Position numbers and translations under genes: made by a program
Shown: one piece after another, positions 56,055-64,000 of the stretch
Numbering within the stretch: position 1 is the stretch's first letter
How the letters are laid out: each line of letters opens with the position of its first letter
Notes under the pieces: generated by a model
The model's input: the letters and a program-made list of their open reading frames with translations, nothing else
What the model was told of the DNA's origin: nothing
Databases searched by the model: none
DNA from: Parelaphostrongylus tenuis
Taxonomy: Eukaryota > Nematoda > Chromadorea > Rhabditida > Metastrongylidae
Assembly (NCBI GenBank): GCA_019055375.1
Contig: JAHQIW010007058.1
Location: 123,248-187,247, forward strand
Direction of reading: 5' to 3'
DNA: 64,000 nt

Positions 56055-59000
56055 TCAACTTCTAACTGTAACAGAAGCTCCAAAGAACTGCAGTCTGAAT
56101 GGCCCAGATGCTAAGGAACGAGCCACTCTATTCATCACGTCCTGCCACATTTGAGTCGACCAATTTGCCATGATTATATTGGTGGTCTAAAAGGAACGTT
56201 TATATTGACATAAACTTTTCTACTAGAGATAATAAGCAATCTGACCGAGACTGTTCCAGAAATAGTTCGATGTTGTACTGGTACGGTCGAACGATCCATT
56301 ACCATACACATGGGCTGCGCGGCTGCTGCTGCTGCTGCGGCTGCCGCTGCGGCCGCTGCGGCGCCGGCGCCGGCGGCATGTCGCATATGCTGGCCACTGT
56401 GTTGCCGCTGATAAAGCAGGTTCCCTTTGGCCCCGCTGTAACAGTTTCATTAGTGATTGTCTTTCTTTCAACTAAACAGTAAGCAGACAACGATACTACC
56501 GAACATATTTGCTGATCTTTTTTGAAAATTCCAATATTGTCACTCCTCTACCAACTACGACTGGTGTGGAATTACTCGGAAATACTTATACACAAAGGAT
56601 TCAAAATAAAAAGCTTTCGAGGAATGGCTGTCTTCGTACGGTGACCGAAAGGTCAAATCGTGGCAATGAATTTGTTTCGTCCTTCATTAGTGTTTGTGCT
56701 AAAGCGCTTCCACTATTGCCATCGTTCATACTTCCTATGTTCAATTCGTTTTTCCAAACATGCCAATTAGCAGCATTCAGCAATACACAAAGAAATTGTT
56801 ATGTCCGCTTTGTTATGAACTTTCTCGTAATGTTCATTTTATTGATGGACAGACACAACGTTGTCAACAAAACTTCCTTTTTCACAACGCTGATTGACGA
56901 TTCGGTTGTTTCATATTTGCAGTTCAGAGGGTAAATAAGGCAGAATTTCGGAATCGGTTAGAGGGTTGGCGATCCGGCAACAATCAACTCCAGGCTCAGT
57001 TGTTGCTTTCATGTCTAGCGCGGATGCGCCAATTCTCAGTCGGCGTTCAGTGCTCTAATTTTATACCTTCATTTCGAGTGTTTTCTTAAGACCGTGCTAA
57101 ATTTCAGTAGATCTCTTCATTATTATTTGAGCCAACATGTCATGTGGTCTGATAAGGGCTCTTGTACAGCCCTATACACGTGTTTCGACCTTACAGTCTC
57201 GTCAGTTGGGCAGAACCCGTCGTCTTTCAATCTTTTTATTAGCCAATCCTCTCGGAGCCTGCTCTCACTACAGCGAGGTATTGTTCCGTGGTCTCAAGGA
57301 AACACTCGAAATGAAGGTATAATATTATGAAAATACCAGCCAAAGAGCAATCGAGTGTAAAACACGTAAGTTCGGTGATATTAACACTTGACATACAGTG
57401 TAAATCGTTCGTCTTCGATACCTCTCTGTAAGGTGAGCAGCTCTTCGAGAGGACTGGCTAATAAAAAGATTGAAAGACGACGGGTTCTCCCCACTGACGA
57501 GATTGTAAGGTCGAAACACGTGTATCGGGCTGTACCAGAGCCCTTACCAAACCACATGACATGTTGGCTCAAATAATAATGAAGGGCTCTAATTGCAATA
57601 GATAGATGATTGTTTTGTCATCACTTTACGTTTTATACTATACGTCAAGTGAAATTATCACTAAACAGACAGTATTGTGCTCTCGATTGCTCTTGGATGG
57701 TATCGCTAATATAACATATCTTCCGCTTTGAGTGCGATTCGAGTGTACAGCACTCCTCTGTTCAGTGATAATTTCACTTGACCTACAGTGTAAAATGTTT
57801 GTCGTCGCATACTCTTAGTATAGGAAACTGAGTGCCCCGAGAGGATTGGCTGAAGTCGAAAGGGTACCGCCCGACATACACCGTCAAGGTCGAAACACAT
57901 GTTTGGGCTCTATAAGTCAGCCCTATATGACAGACCACATGCGTGGCTCAAACAATGAGTATCTGGCATATTGAAATTTGAGCGTGGTCTCAAGAAAACA
58001 CTCAAAACGAAAAGTAATTTTTCTGATCACTGATGACTTTGATAGATCGCCATTTGTAAAAGTCATTGCAATCGTTCAGATAATTCAATTTGATCGAAAT
58101 TCCGAGCTCTGGAACGCTGCATTACAACGTGTGATTTTTTGTCGACTCCGGAATGCTGAGCTCCCGGCAACATGATATTAATGAATACATTAGATTTTTC
58201 TGACAAGCCGTGAAAATTTGTAATTGCGTGAGGTCATTGTTTCAGTTTTATCTGCAAAATCTGATGGAATAAAAAGTTAGGGAACGGAATGAGTACGAAC
58301 GCATGTCGTCGCTTGAGGCGGCCATTTCTTCGCATTCAAGTGGACTGTAGCGAGCTTGGATAGAAAGCTGATTTAAAATGGCAGATATCACAGCAGGAAG
58401 GAGACCGGCACGACGGCCCTGTTCTTCCAGTACATCAGTGACCTGAAAATATTCAAACGCAAGTTGAACCATTTTTCAACAGGCGTGCCACGAAAGCACT
58501 GATACGAAAGTAACATAACTCCGTCGTAAAACTCACAGCATGCATTATCAGACGATGTACGAGTGACTGGACTTCCATTGCGCTTCTCAGAATCTCGGCA
58601 TTCTTTGCTGCTGTTGTAGGATTAGATGTCCAAACCATCCTAACAGGCAGGGTAAATCCACTGACGTTGAAGGCTACTCTTCGTTCTGCAGAATTTAAGC
58701 ATATAGTTTCATCTGAATTCAGTTCTGGACGATGCTTATTTTCTCTTATAGTTATGCTTGTGTCCCGGAGTAACTACTACTGCCTAAATGATATCAGAAC
58801 TTGTAAAATTGCTTCTACGCCCACTTATCAAAGAAAAATGGCGGTTTTGCTACCAGAACAGTTACATGTCTTCTATTTGATTCTTTTTCTCGCAATCGTT
58901 CATTAATCAGAAACGTGTTGCGTTTTCGATAACACAAAGGAGTAGTGTGAGTGAGTACTATGGTTGATTTTCGGTAATACAGAGGAGTAGTGAGAACCAG

Positions 59001-59537
59001 TACAAAAAAGAAAAAACACCACGTTCCTCTCCCTCTTACGAAGCGTAAGTCGTGTCTTATGAGATTTTGAAGTTGCAAGCATTTCACGGATCGCTTGGAA
59101 ATGACAGATTAACAGATAAGATGTTCTATTTTATAACAGTCGGAGCGATCAACAAAAGAAGAATCAACAACGGGCATAGTTTATGAAAGTTATTCTATTT
59201 GATATTTTCTCTGAAATTAACAAAAATCAAAAGCGCTTCAGTTTCAACTGGAAACGTAAAAAAAAATCATTGAACGACTATGTTTCATCCATAGTCATAA
59301 GGTCTCCAAATTGCAAAATTTTCATCTATGAAGGAATCTTTCGAATTCATAAACTTTGCCGCTTCAGTGATATCCGAATTTTTTAGCATCAACTGGACAG
59401 AGAAGTTTGCTCCCTTGAAAACTCCTCTATCAGATACCTTGGCCAAATGGCATTGTTCCACAAGCGAAAACCGGTGATACCACGAAGAAGAGACATAGCA
59501 GAAGAATCAGCTCCATTGTAGCTTTTGTGCATCTCAT
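56055..59537 (-). CDS. Secreted nematode-specific protein, second gene, exon 4 frameshifted
   Basis: Five minus-strand exons: 59438-59537, 58537-58685, 58301-58442, 56246-56435, 56055-56186, in the same order and phases as the gene at 22456. Exon 1 encodes a signal peptide (MRCTKATMELILLLCLFFVV, cut before CGTMPFGQ). Exon 2 has FTLPVRMVW and SAMEVQSLVHR, exon 3 EEQGRRAGLLPAVISAIL, exon 4 KGTCFISGNTVASIC and QHRTISGTVS, exon 5 NIIMANWSTQMWQDVMNRVA (132 nt, as in gene 1). Exon 4 is 190 nt instead of 146: a GC-rich tract at 56315-56378 adds 44 nt, not a multiple of three, so the frame entering it ends at TAA 56299-56301. Donor of exon 3 is weak (GTTCGT). Either a recent pseudogene, a truncated protein of about 175 residues with a Gln/Pro-rich end, or a sequence error in the tract. 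Confidence 0.75.
56315..56378 (-). repeat. GC-rich CAG/CCG tract inside exon 4
   Basis: About 64 nt of almost pure G and C (CTG, CCG and CGG triplets on the plus strand) in an AT-rich genome. In one frame it encodes Gln/Pro/Arg, in another an Ala run. Absent from the paralogous exon 27538-27683. Confidence 0.9.
57169..57211 (-). ncRNA. Hammerhead ribozyme, intact core
   Basis: Minus strand: GCCCAA, CTGACGA (57199-57205), helix II GAC/GTC with TGTAAG loop, GAAA (57183-57186), loop-less ACACGTGT, GTA (57175-57177), TAGGGC. Helix I has five of six pairs. Orientation is the sense strand of the gene at 56055-59537, within intron 3. Confidence 0.85.
57489..57529 (+). ncRNA. Hammerhead ribozyme, intact core
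   Basis: CCCCA pairs with TCGGG (four of five), CTGACGA at 57494-57500, helix II GAT/GTC, GAAA at 57513-57516, ACACGTGT, GTA at 57522-57524. Antisense to the host gene. Confidence 0.83.
57640..58012. mobile_element. Hammerhead repeat m, partial minus plus decayed plus unit
   Basis: Starts with TACGTCAAGTGAAATTATCA (minus-type end, 57645) and CTCTCGATTGCTCTTGG, then the plus unit from 57740 to AACACTCAAAACGAAAAG at 58012. A degenerate ribozyme is at 57868-57916. Confidence 0.7.
57868..57916 (+). ncRNA. Hammerhead ribozyme, broken
   Basis: GCCCGA is followed by CATACAC instead of CTGACGA; GGTCGAAACACATGTTTGGGC remains. Confidence 0.45.
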
Positions 59538-59548
59538 GTTTTAGTTGC

Positions 59549-59556
59549 CTAGAAAA
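59549..59556 (-). promoter_or_regulatory. Possible spliced-leader acceptor
   Basis: Minus strand ATTTTCTAG ends 11 nt ahead of the ATG at 59537, matching the nematode acceptor consensus and the position seen in gene 1. Confidence 0.5.
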
Positions 59557-59559
59557 TTA

Positions 59560-61735
59560 ATTTCTGAAGTTGGAGAGCAGAAAGGAGTTTGGTGAAAGAA
59601 CCTCGAGACAATCCGAGTAAGTGCTATTTCGCTTTTGACGGTCATCTCAAATTCGTTTCTCACGCACATTCAAACTATTAGAACGTGATAAATATGGACA
59701 AAAATAATACTGCTTTTGAATTCAGTTATAACAATTGACGATCAATATAGCAAACATATGTGAATACAAGCAGAAGGAACTCAAATAAACTTCATTGTTT
59801 GTTTTTAGTGTTCTGAATTGTTTTGAGGAGAAGAATTTGAACTCTCGACCGAGTGAATTTCTGTTTCGTGCTAATTTTCGAATAAATCAAGAGTATATAA
59901 TTGTTCGGCAATACCGAATTTAGAAGTAAGGCGCTTCTCAAATGATCATTTTGAGTTGTTAGGTCAACGGCAAGAGTGGGAGAATCCAAGCTTCAACTTT
60001 TTAGAGTGCTTGTAGAGTTTTTCTATACGTTGCACTCTCTAAAAGATGTTCAGTGTGTGCGAAAAAGTTTCAGTGTAACGAAGGATACCTTTGTAGTAAA
60101 AAAATGCTTAAGGCACTTCAAGCTTAATTATGCAAATGCTCCCTAGCTTTAAATCATTGCAGGACTTCCATAAAAAGTGGAAGACAAAGTTTTGTGGACA
60201 CATATGAGTTCACGATCCATTTCAGCGAACGCTGAATGCCGTGCAAGATATCTGCGATCCAAAAAGAGTTGCAAACTGCTCATCGGCTTGGCATTAACTT
60301 CTTCTAGCAGTGCTACTCGTACTGTCCATACTTACTTCTCAAGTACACAGGAGTAGGTTGAAGTTCAGCATTGGAAAAAAGAAGCAGAGACGTCCATTCA
60401 AGGACGCTGAATAAAACGTTATGAGCTTTTCTATTCTTATGTTACTTTCGAACGGCAAGCTCCTATAATTGAGCGAAATGTTCCAATAACGTTGATAAGT
60501 CACTCGATTCGCTGAAATATCAAAACAGAATTCCACAGCCATAAGCGCTCGAGCGTATTTTTCTTCTTTTACATTAATCTCAAAGCGTAAGAAAGCATTG
60601 AAAGGGACTTTGTTTCCATTTTGTTAGGAGATTCTATAGCTATACCACCATTGAAAACCTATAAATGGCCAAAGCAAATGTGATTGCGTCAGCATATGAA
60701 AAATAACGAAAATTTTTTTCCCACTGCCTACACATGGCTAATGAAACTATTTGGGCGTTTCATGGAAATACTGCATTTACACAAGGAAGTTAGAGAATGA
60801 CAGAATGTAACAAAGGCTACGACGGTGAAATGATATTGTTGTTGTGTTCTCATGAAAAAGACACTTCAAAGCAGAAATTGTTCGCAGACGTCCTGCTAAA
60901 TGTAATTCAAAGAGGTAAACTTTGTCGTCGTACCCTCCTTGATAGAGAATCTGTGACAGAAAACAGTAATTTCGAATTTCACATTGAATTTTCACACTGT
61001 ACTCAGACTTGAAGCGTCCAGTAGTGATGACGTCTTTTCGCAAATTCTCACCTGCCGACCACCACTGATGAAACTAGAATAGATTGCTCGGAACATATGC
61101 TTATAACGAATATAAACTCGAAACATCTCTTATTGATTCTTGCTCTTAAGAATTGCTAGCGCAATGTTCAAAATGAAAGTTCAGTTAGAGCTTCCAGTTT
61201 TTAGCGGTTCAAATAGCATCTTGATGTGGTTCTAAAGGTTCTTACTTTACTTGAATAAAACCAGTAGGGCTGTGAGTAGCGTAGTATTCTAATCTATTCT
61301 GATGCGCTTGATAGACATTTGAGTATAACTTTAGCTCACTCTAACTAGCAGCTACCTCAGTTTGAGAAATGGAATCTCAAATGGTAGAGACTGGAGGATG
61401 GGAATATCGGTAATCTTCGTTGTTGATGTGTTGTTTTCAATTTTTTCACACTATCATGACGTCGTTACCTAGATATTAGTTGACAAGTTTATTGATGATA
61501 AATATTTTTATATGCTTAGTTGACGATATGCTGATAATAAGATATCTTTTCTATGAATGGATCACAAAAAGAATCATCACAAATACTTTTTGGATTAACA
61601 ATCAAAGTTGACATGGCTACAACCGAAACGTTTCTTACAAGAAGTGATCCATTTTGCGAAACCCAATCTTCGTTTAGCTGTTACAGCGTAATGCGCTGTC
61701 CTTTTCAAAACAATTTAAAGCGTTGAATTCTCAAA
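59560..61735. other. No confirmed gene
   Basis: AT-rich. A plus-strand 72-codon frame (60797-61012) and an overlapping minus-strand frame (60777-61043, with YDDKVYLFELHLAGRL after a TTCTGTCACAG acceptor) compete; neither can be confirmed by eye. Confidence 0.25.
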
Positions 61736-61739
61736 TTTG

Positions 61740-61905
61740 ATCCATCGATTAATTATTAAATCTCTGAAGGGGAAGCTTTGATCAGCGAGAGACCTTTAAT
61801 GGGGAACAAAATATTAGTTTTGCTCTTTCAACGCAATGACAAGGCTTTTTCATAGTTGAAATACACTGTACGAATTCTTTTGATTTAAGCTATCGAATGA
61901 TTACT
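61740..61905 (+). repeat. Foldback-repeat unit, plus copy
   Basis: Same unit as at 11990-12185 (CTTTGATCAGCGAGAGACCTT, GCTATCGAATGATTACTC). Confidence 0.6.
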
Positions 61906-62039
61906 CAATCATTAAAAGCAAGCGTAAAATAAGCTTTTCCTGAATAGTCGGAATGGCGCTTGGCTATTGGCAAAGTGCTGGTATCTTTTCCCGATCGATT
62001 GTCCTACTTTTCAGTCCATATGTTTTCTTCGGTACTTGT

Positions 62040-62072
62040 GGCTGACGGTTCGGCAATTACGCCTTCAGAGCC
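62040..62072 (-). ncRNA. PLE-type hammerhead, two core changes
   Basis: Minus strand: GGCT, CTGAAGG, hairpin ending TTGCC, GAACCG, TC, AGCC. Helix I GGCT/AGCC intact. Confidence 0.5.
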
Positions 62073-62524
62073 TGAAGTATTATTCATTGTAACGTTACTT
62101 ATATTACTATATGTTGTGGAAAAATATAATCTAGGGCATTAATAAGCAATGATTGATTCGGGGAAAACCAACCACCGTGCAATCTAGTTTAGGGACTACC
62201 TATGTTGTTAGCACAGGATGACGCGTGACGCATGTATCCGCCCCCATTGTCACTAGGTCAAATTCGATAGGTGTCAACTGATATTCAGACTAGAAAATCA
62301 GCCTGAGATAAGGTGTCATGTGGTTGGTTATGTTAAGGCATTCTCCCTTTTTGTACACTAGCGGGTTTCTGGAATTTATCCAGAAAGCTTCAAGATTTTT
62401 TTGCGCCGAAGTTTTCGATTCGTGGTCTAGGATTTTGAGTACTCCTTGAAGTCGTCGTCGTTGTGCTTTTACATCTTGCGTACTTAGAGGTTTGTTAATG
62501 TCTTTCTTTGTTTTCCCGTGTAGG

Positions 62525-62555
62525 TATGTATATGTAGGTAGGTGTATGTATGTAT
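62525..62555. repeat. TGTA microsatellite
   Basis: GTAGG and GTATG units; counterpart of 12786-12812. Confidence 0.75.
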
Positions 62556-62710
62556 GTACTTCCTTTTGATCAATAACACGGTCATGCTGGTTTTTCATTT
62601 GCTAGGATACTCTCCTCGAGATGCTCCAGTCTTCCTACTTAGGATAGGCGCCGAGGAACGATTTGCATAATTGCCGTCAAGTGAAGGGCCTGCTCTCAAG
62701 TGAAGGGACT

Positions 62711-62753
62711 GCCCGGCTGACGAGGCTGCTCAAGGCCGAAACACGTATAGGGC
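62711..62753 (+). ncRNA. Hammerhead ribozyme, cleavage site damaged
   Basis: GCCCGG, CTGACGA (62717-62723) and GAAA intact with a GGC/GCC helix II, but helix III and the GTA triplet are shortened (ACACGTATAGGGC). Confidence 0.6.
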
Positions 62754-63014
62754 TGTACAAGAGCTCACTAACAGGCCACATGACATGCTGACTCAAAATA
62801 ATAATAATGAGTTATATTGAAATCTGTGCGTAGTGTTGAGAAAACCCTCGAAACAAATGGTATGATTTTCAAAGTACCAGTTAGGAACAATCGAGTGTAA
62901 AACACTGCCGATCTAGTGATTTTTCACTTGGCGGCAATTGTGTAAATCTTTTGCCATCGCCTACTCTTAATAAGGAGATGTAGGGGCCCCAAGAGGATTG
63001 GCTAAAGACAAAGG

Positions 63015-63061
63015 CTGCCCTACCAACGAGGCTGTTTAAGGCCGAAACACGTGTATCGGGC
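63015..63061 (+). ncRNA. Hammerhead ribozyme, degenerate
   Basis: ACCAACGA replaces the first core strand; GGCTGTTTAAGGCC, GAAA, ACACGTGT, GTA and TCGGGC are kept. Confidence 0.55.
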
Positions 63062-63095
63062 TGTACGAGAGCCCATTAAAACATCACATAACCAC

Positions 63096-63761
63096 AGGCA
63101 ATAGGAGATTGGGCGATTGTTGCCGATGTCGTTAACAACCTCCCTTTTAAACAATAACACGGTCATGCTGGCGCTCCACTTATTAGGATCCTCTCATTTT
63201 GATAAGTAGCGTGTGAAGAGCAGAGTCAGTGTGCTAATGAAAACTACTTAGAGTTGACCTGGAGCTCAGGACTTATCGTGTCTGTACAAAATCTTATTTG
63301 GTTTTTCAAAGACGAATAACATGTCGGATTTTGAAGGGATACCGTTAAAAAGGTAGACCCATCCTCCTTTATTTCAACTGTAAACACTTTGTTGATTTAT
63401 CTTCAAAGTGCTTTTTTTCACTGTGTGGATCGCAGGATACTCATGATGCTGCTTGCCTGTCTCTTTGAGGGAGAACGGAGGAGCTAAGTTATCCGAGGTG
63501 ACTTCTAACCTCCGTTTATGTAGTTGCAACCAACTATTGCGGGATTCTAGCCAACTTGACTCGCCGGAAGGTATGTCAAATTGAAGCAACGAAAACAGAG
63601 AGTTAGCTCTAGAAGCACATTTGTTCCAATGAATTACGTCCTCGCCTAGAGGCCTCCTTCCAGCTTTCCAATTTGGCATGTGGACGCTCCATATGCCTTA
63701 CGACTGACCAAACGAAAATCTCTCTCGGAATGATGCAGTTTCATTTTTTTGTGTGAGTGTA
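63096..63761 (-). repeat. Duplicated segment with an open 100-codon frame
   Basis: Counterpart of 13321-14000. The minus-strand frame 63374-63679 is uninterrupted here (ANSLFSLLQFDIPSGESSWL, SRNSWLQLHKRRLEVTSDNL) but broken in the 13-kb copy. I cannot place it in a family; it is repeat-encoded. It is cut at 63761 by an RTE 3' end. Confidence 0.5.
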
Positions 63762-64000
63762 CATCACCTGTATCACCTGTCGTCCCGTTGATCGTCGAGT
63801 GACTCGAGCGGGTACCAGCAACTCTTCCATTTTTCCCTATCGCGTGCAAGAGTAGCCCAGTGGGTCCTCCTTGCTCCAGGAATTCGCTGAGCATCATCTC
63901 TTTCTTCCATCGCTTTCGTGAAGAAATCGGACCAACGGGTCAGTGGTCTTCCTTTAGAGCGCTTGACGTTCCGAGGAATCCAGTCGGTAACGGCTCTCGT
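63762..64000 (-). mobile_element. RTE-clade LINE C-terminal end, well preserved
   Basis: From the window edge the minus strand reads without a break RAVTDWIPRNVKRSKGRPLT, RWSDFFTKAMEERDDAQRIP, ARRTHWATLARDREKWKSCW and ends DDQRDDR with TGA near 63775, then a TGATACAGGTGATG tail. It is the least damaged RTE piece in the window and continues beyond the right edge. Confidence 0.85.

Larger units (their letters stand above)
57060..57585. mobile_element. Hammerhead foldback pair k/l, best preserved
   Basis: Outer ends are perfect inverted copies (TTATTATTTGAGCCAACATG at 57119 and its complement ending near 57579). The minus unit covers about 57060-57260, the plus unit about 57285-57585, joined by the CACTCGAAATGAAGG and AAAATACCAGCC segments. 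Both ribozyme cores are intact. It lies in intron 3 of the second secreted-protein gene. Confidence 0.85.
61950..62600 (-). mobile_element. Penelope-like element family 2, 3' end fragment (copy 2)
   Basis: Minus strand frame 62598-62290 ends with KILDHESKTSAQKNLEAFWI, NSRNPLVYKKGECLNITNHM and a stop, the conserved end of the PLE GIY-YIG protein (LEAFWI...N..ECL.IT). After the stop comes a PLE-type hammerhead (62040-62072) and 3' sequence shared with the inverted arms at 35.3 and 38.9 kb. Upstream frame is lost in a TGTA microsatellite. Confidence 0.75.
62640..63095 (+). mobile_element. Hammerhead-bearing repeat units n and o, direct tandem
   Basis: Ribozyme blocks at 62711 and 63015, about 304 nt apart, the same spacing and order as at 12.95 and 13.25 kb. 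Confidence 0.75.

Noticed and set aside
56174..56386. ORF with a long alanine run
   Set aside because: It is the shifted frame through the GC-rich tract of exon 4 plus an intron, not a separate gene.
60777..61043. Minus-strand exon with YDDKVYLFEL
   Set aside because: An equally long plus-strand frame overlaps; no donor, stop and neighbour agree, so I could not decide.
61960..62142. 60-codon plus-strand ORF
   Set aside because: Antisense to the PLE-2 3' end; no conservation with the 12-kb counterpart.
1..64000. CRISPR arrays, operons with Shine-Dalgarno sites, phage genes
   Set aside because: The sequence is eukaryotic: spliced exons, polyadenylation signals, LINE, SINE and PLE elements. 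No regularly spaced short repeats of CRISPR type were seen.

Overview
The window is nuclear DNA of a parasitic strongylid nematode, most likely a hookworm or close relative (inference, no search run). The signs are AT-rich DNA, short exons with 50-130 nt introns ending in TTTYAG/TTACAG-type acceptors, splice acceptors 11-14 nt ahead of start codons as in spliced-leader trans-splicing, and a repeat complement of RTE-type LINEs, mariner, Penelope-like elements (PLEs) and a tRNA-derived SINE. Few genes are intact; most of the window is layered mobile-element debris. Nearly all short ORFs are chance frames or shadows.

Genes. (1) At the left edge on the minus strand is part of a GDSL/SGNH esterase gene (exons 2064-2216, 488-609, 250-359) with one homopolymer frameshift. 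(2) A nematode secreted-protein family appears five times: a complete five-exon gene on the plus strand (22456-27877, 225 codons, all phases fit), a second full-length gene on the minus strand (59537-56055) whose fourth exon carries a GC-rich CAG/CCG tract that breaks the frame, a degraded copy (15518-14188, minus), a DNA-level duplicated piece (35253-34464, minus) and a divergent decayed copy (44541-44140, minus). (3) Isolated probable exons of unknown genes lie at 16407-17782 (+), 19421-19655 (-), 37202-37560 (-), 41280-41498 (+) and 50865-51065 (+).

Mobile DNA. RTE-clade LINE fragments lie at 6575-7960, 8435-9290, 10440-10810(-), 24440-24905, 26385-27165, 29590-31690, 53110-53425(-) and 63762-64000(-). 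Mariner pieces lie at 7962-8400, 19940-20262 and 29055-29330, all minus. Two copies of one PLE with RT and GIY-YIG regions sit head to head (45657-47645 minus; 47646-50632 plus). A second PLE family contributes 3' ends at 12.2-12.8 kb and 61.95-62.6 kb, and related 3' sequence forms two 0.93-kb inverted arms at 35258-36185 and 38930-39876. Four tRNA-derived SINEs are present, one with a perfect 14-bp target duplication.

The most notable system is hammerhead ribozymes. Besides degenerate PLE-type hammerheads, the window holds a dispersed family of about 15 hammerhead-bearing units, often arranged as inverted (foldback) pairs and twice as direct tandems about 304 nt apart. Three have an unbroken catalytic core: 42000-42042 (+), 57169-57211 (-) and 57489-57529 (+). 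The 57-kb minus-strand one lies in sense orientation inside an intron of the second secreted-protein gene. The short, loop-less helix III and the tandem spacing resemble retrozyme or PLE hammerheads; the foldback arrangement is what I would examine first.
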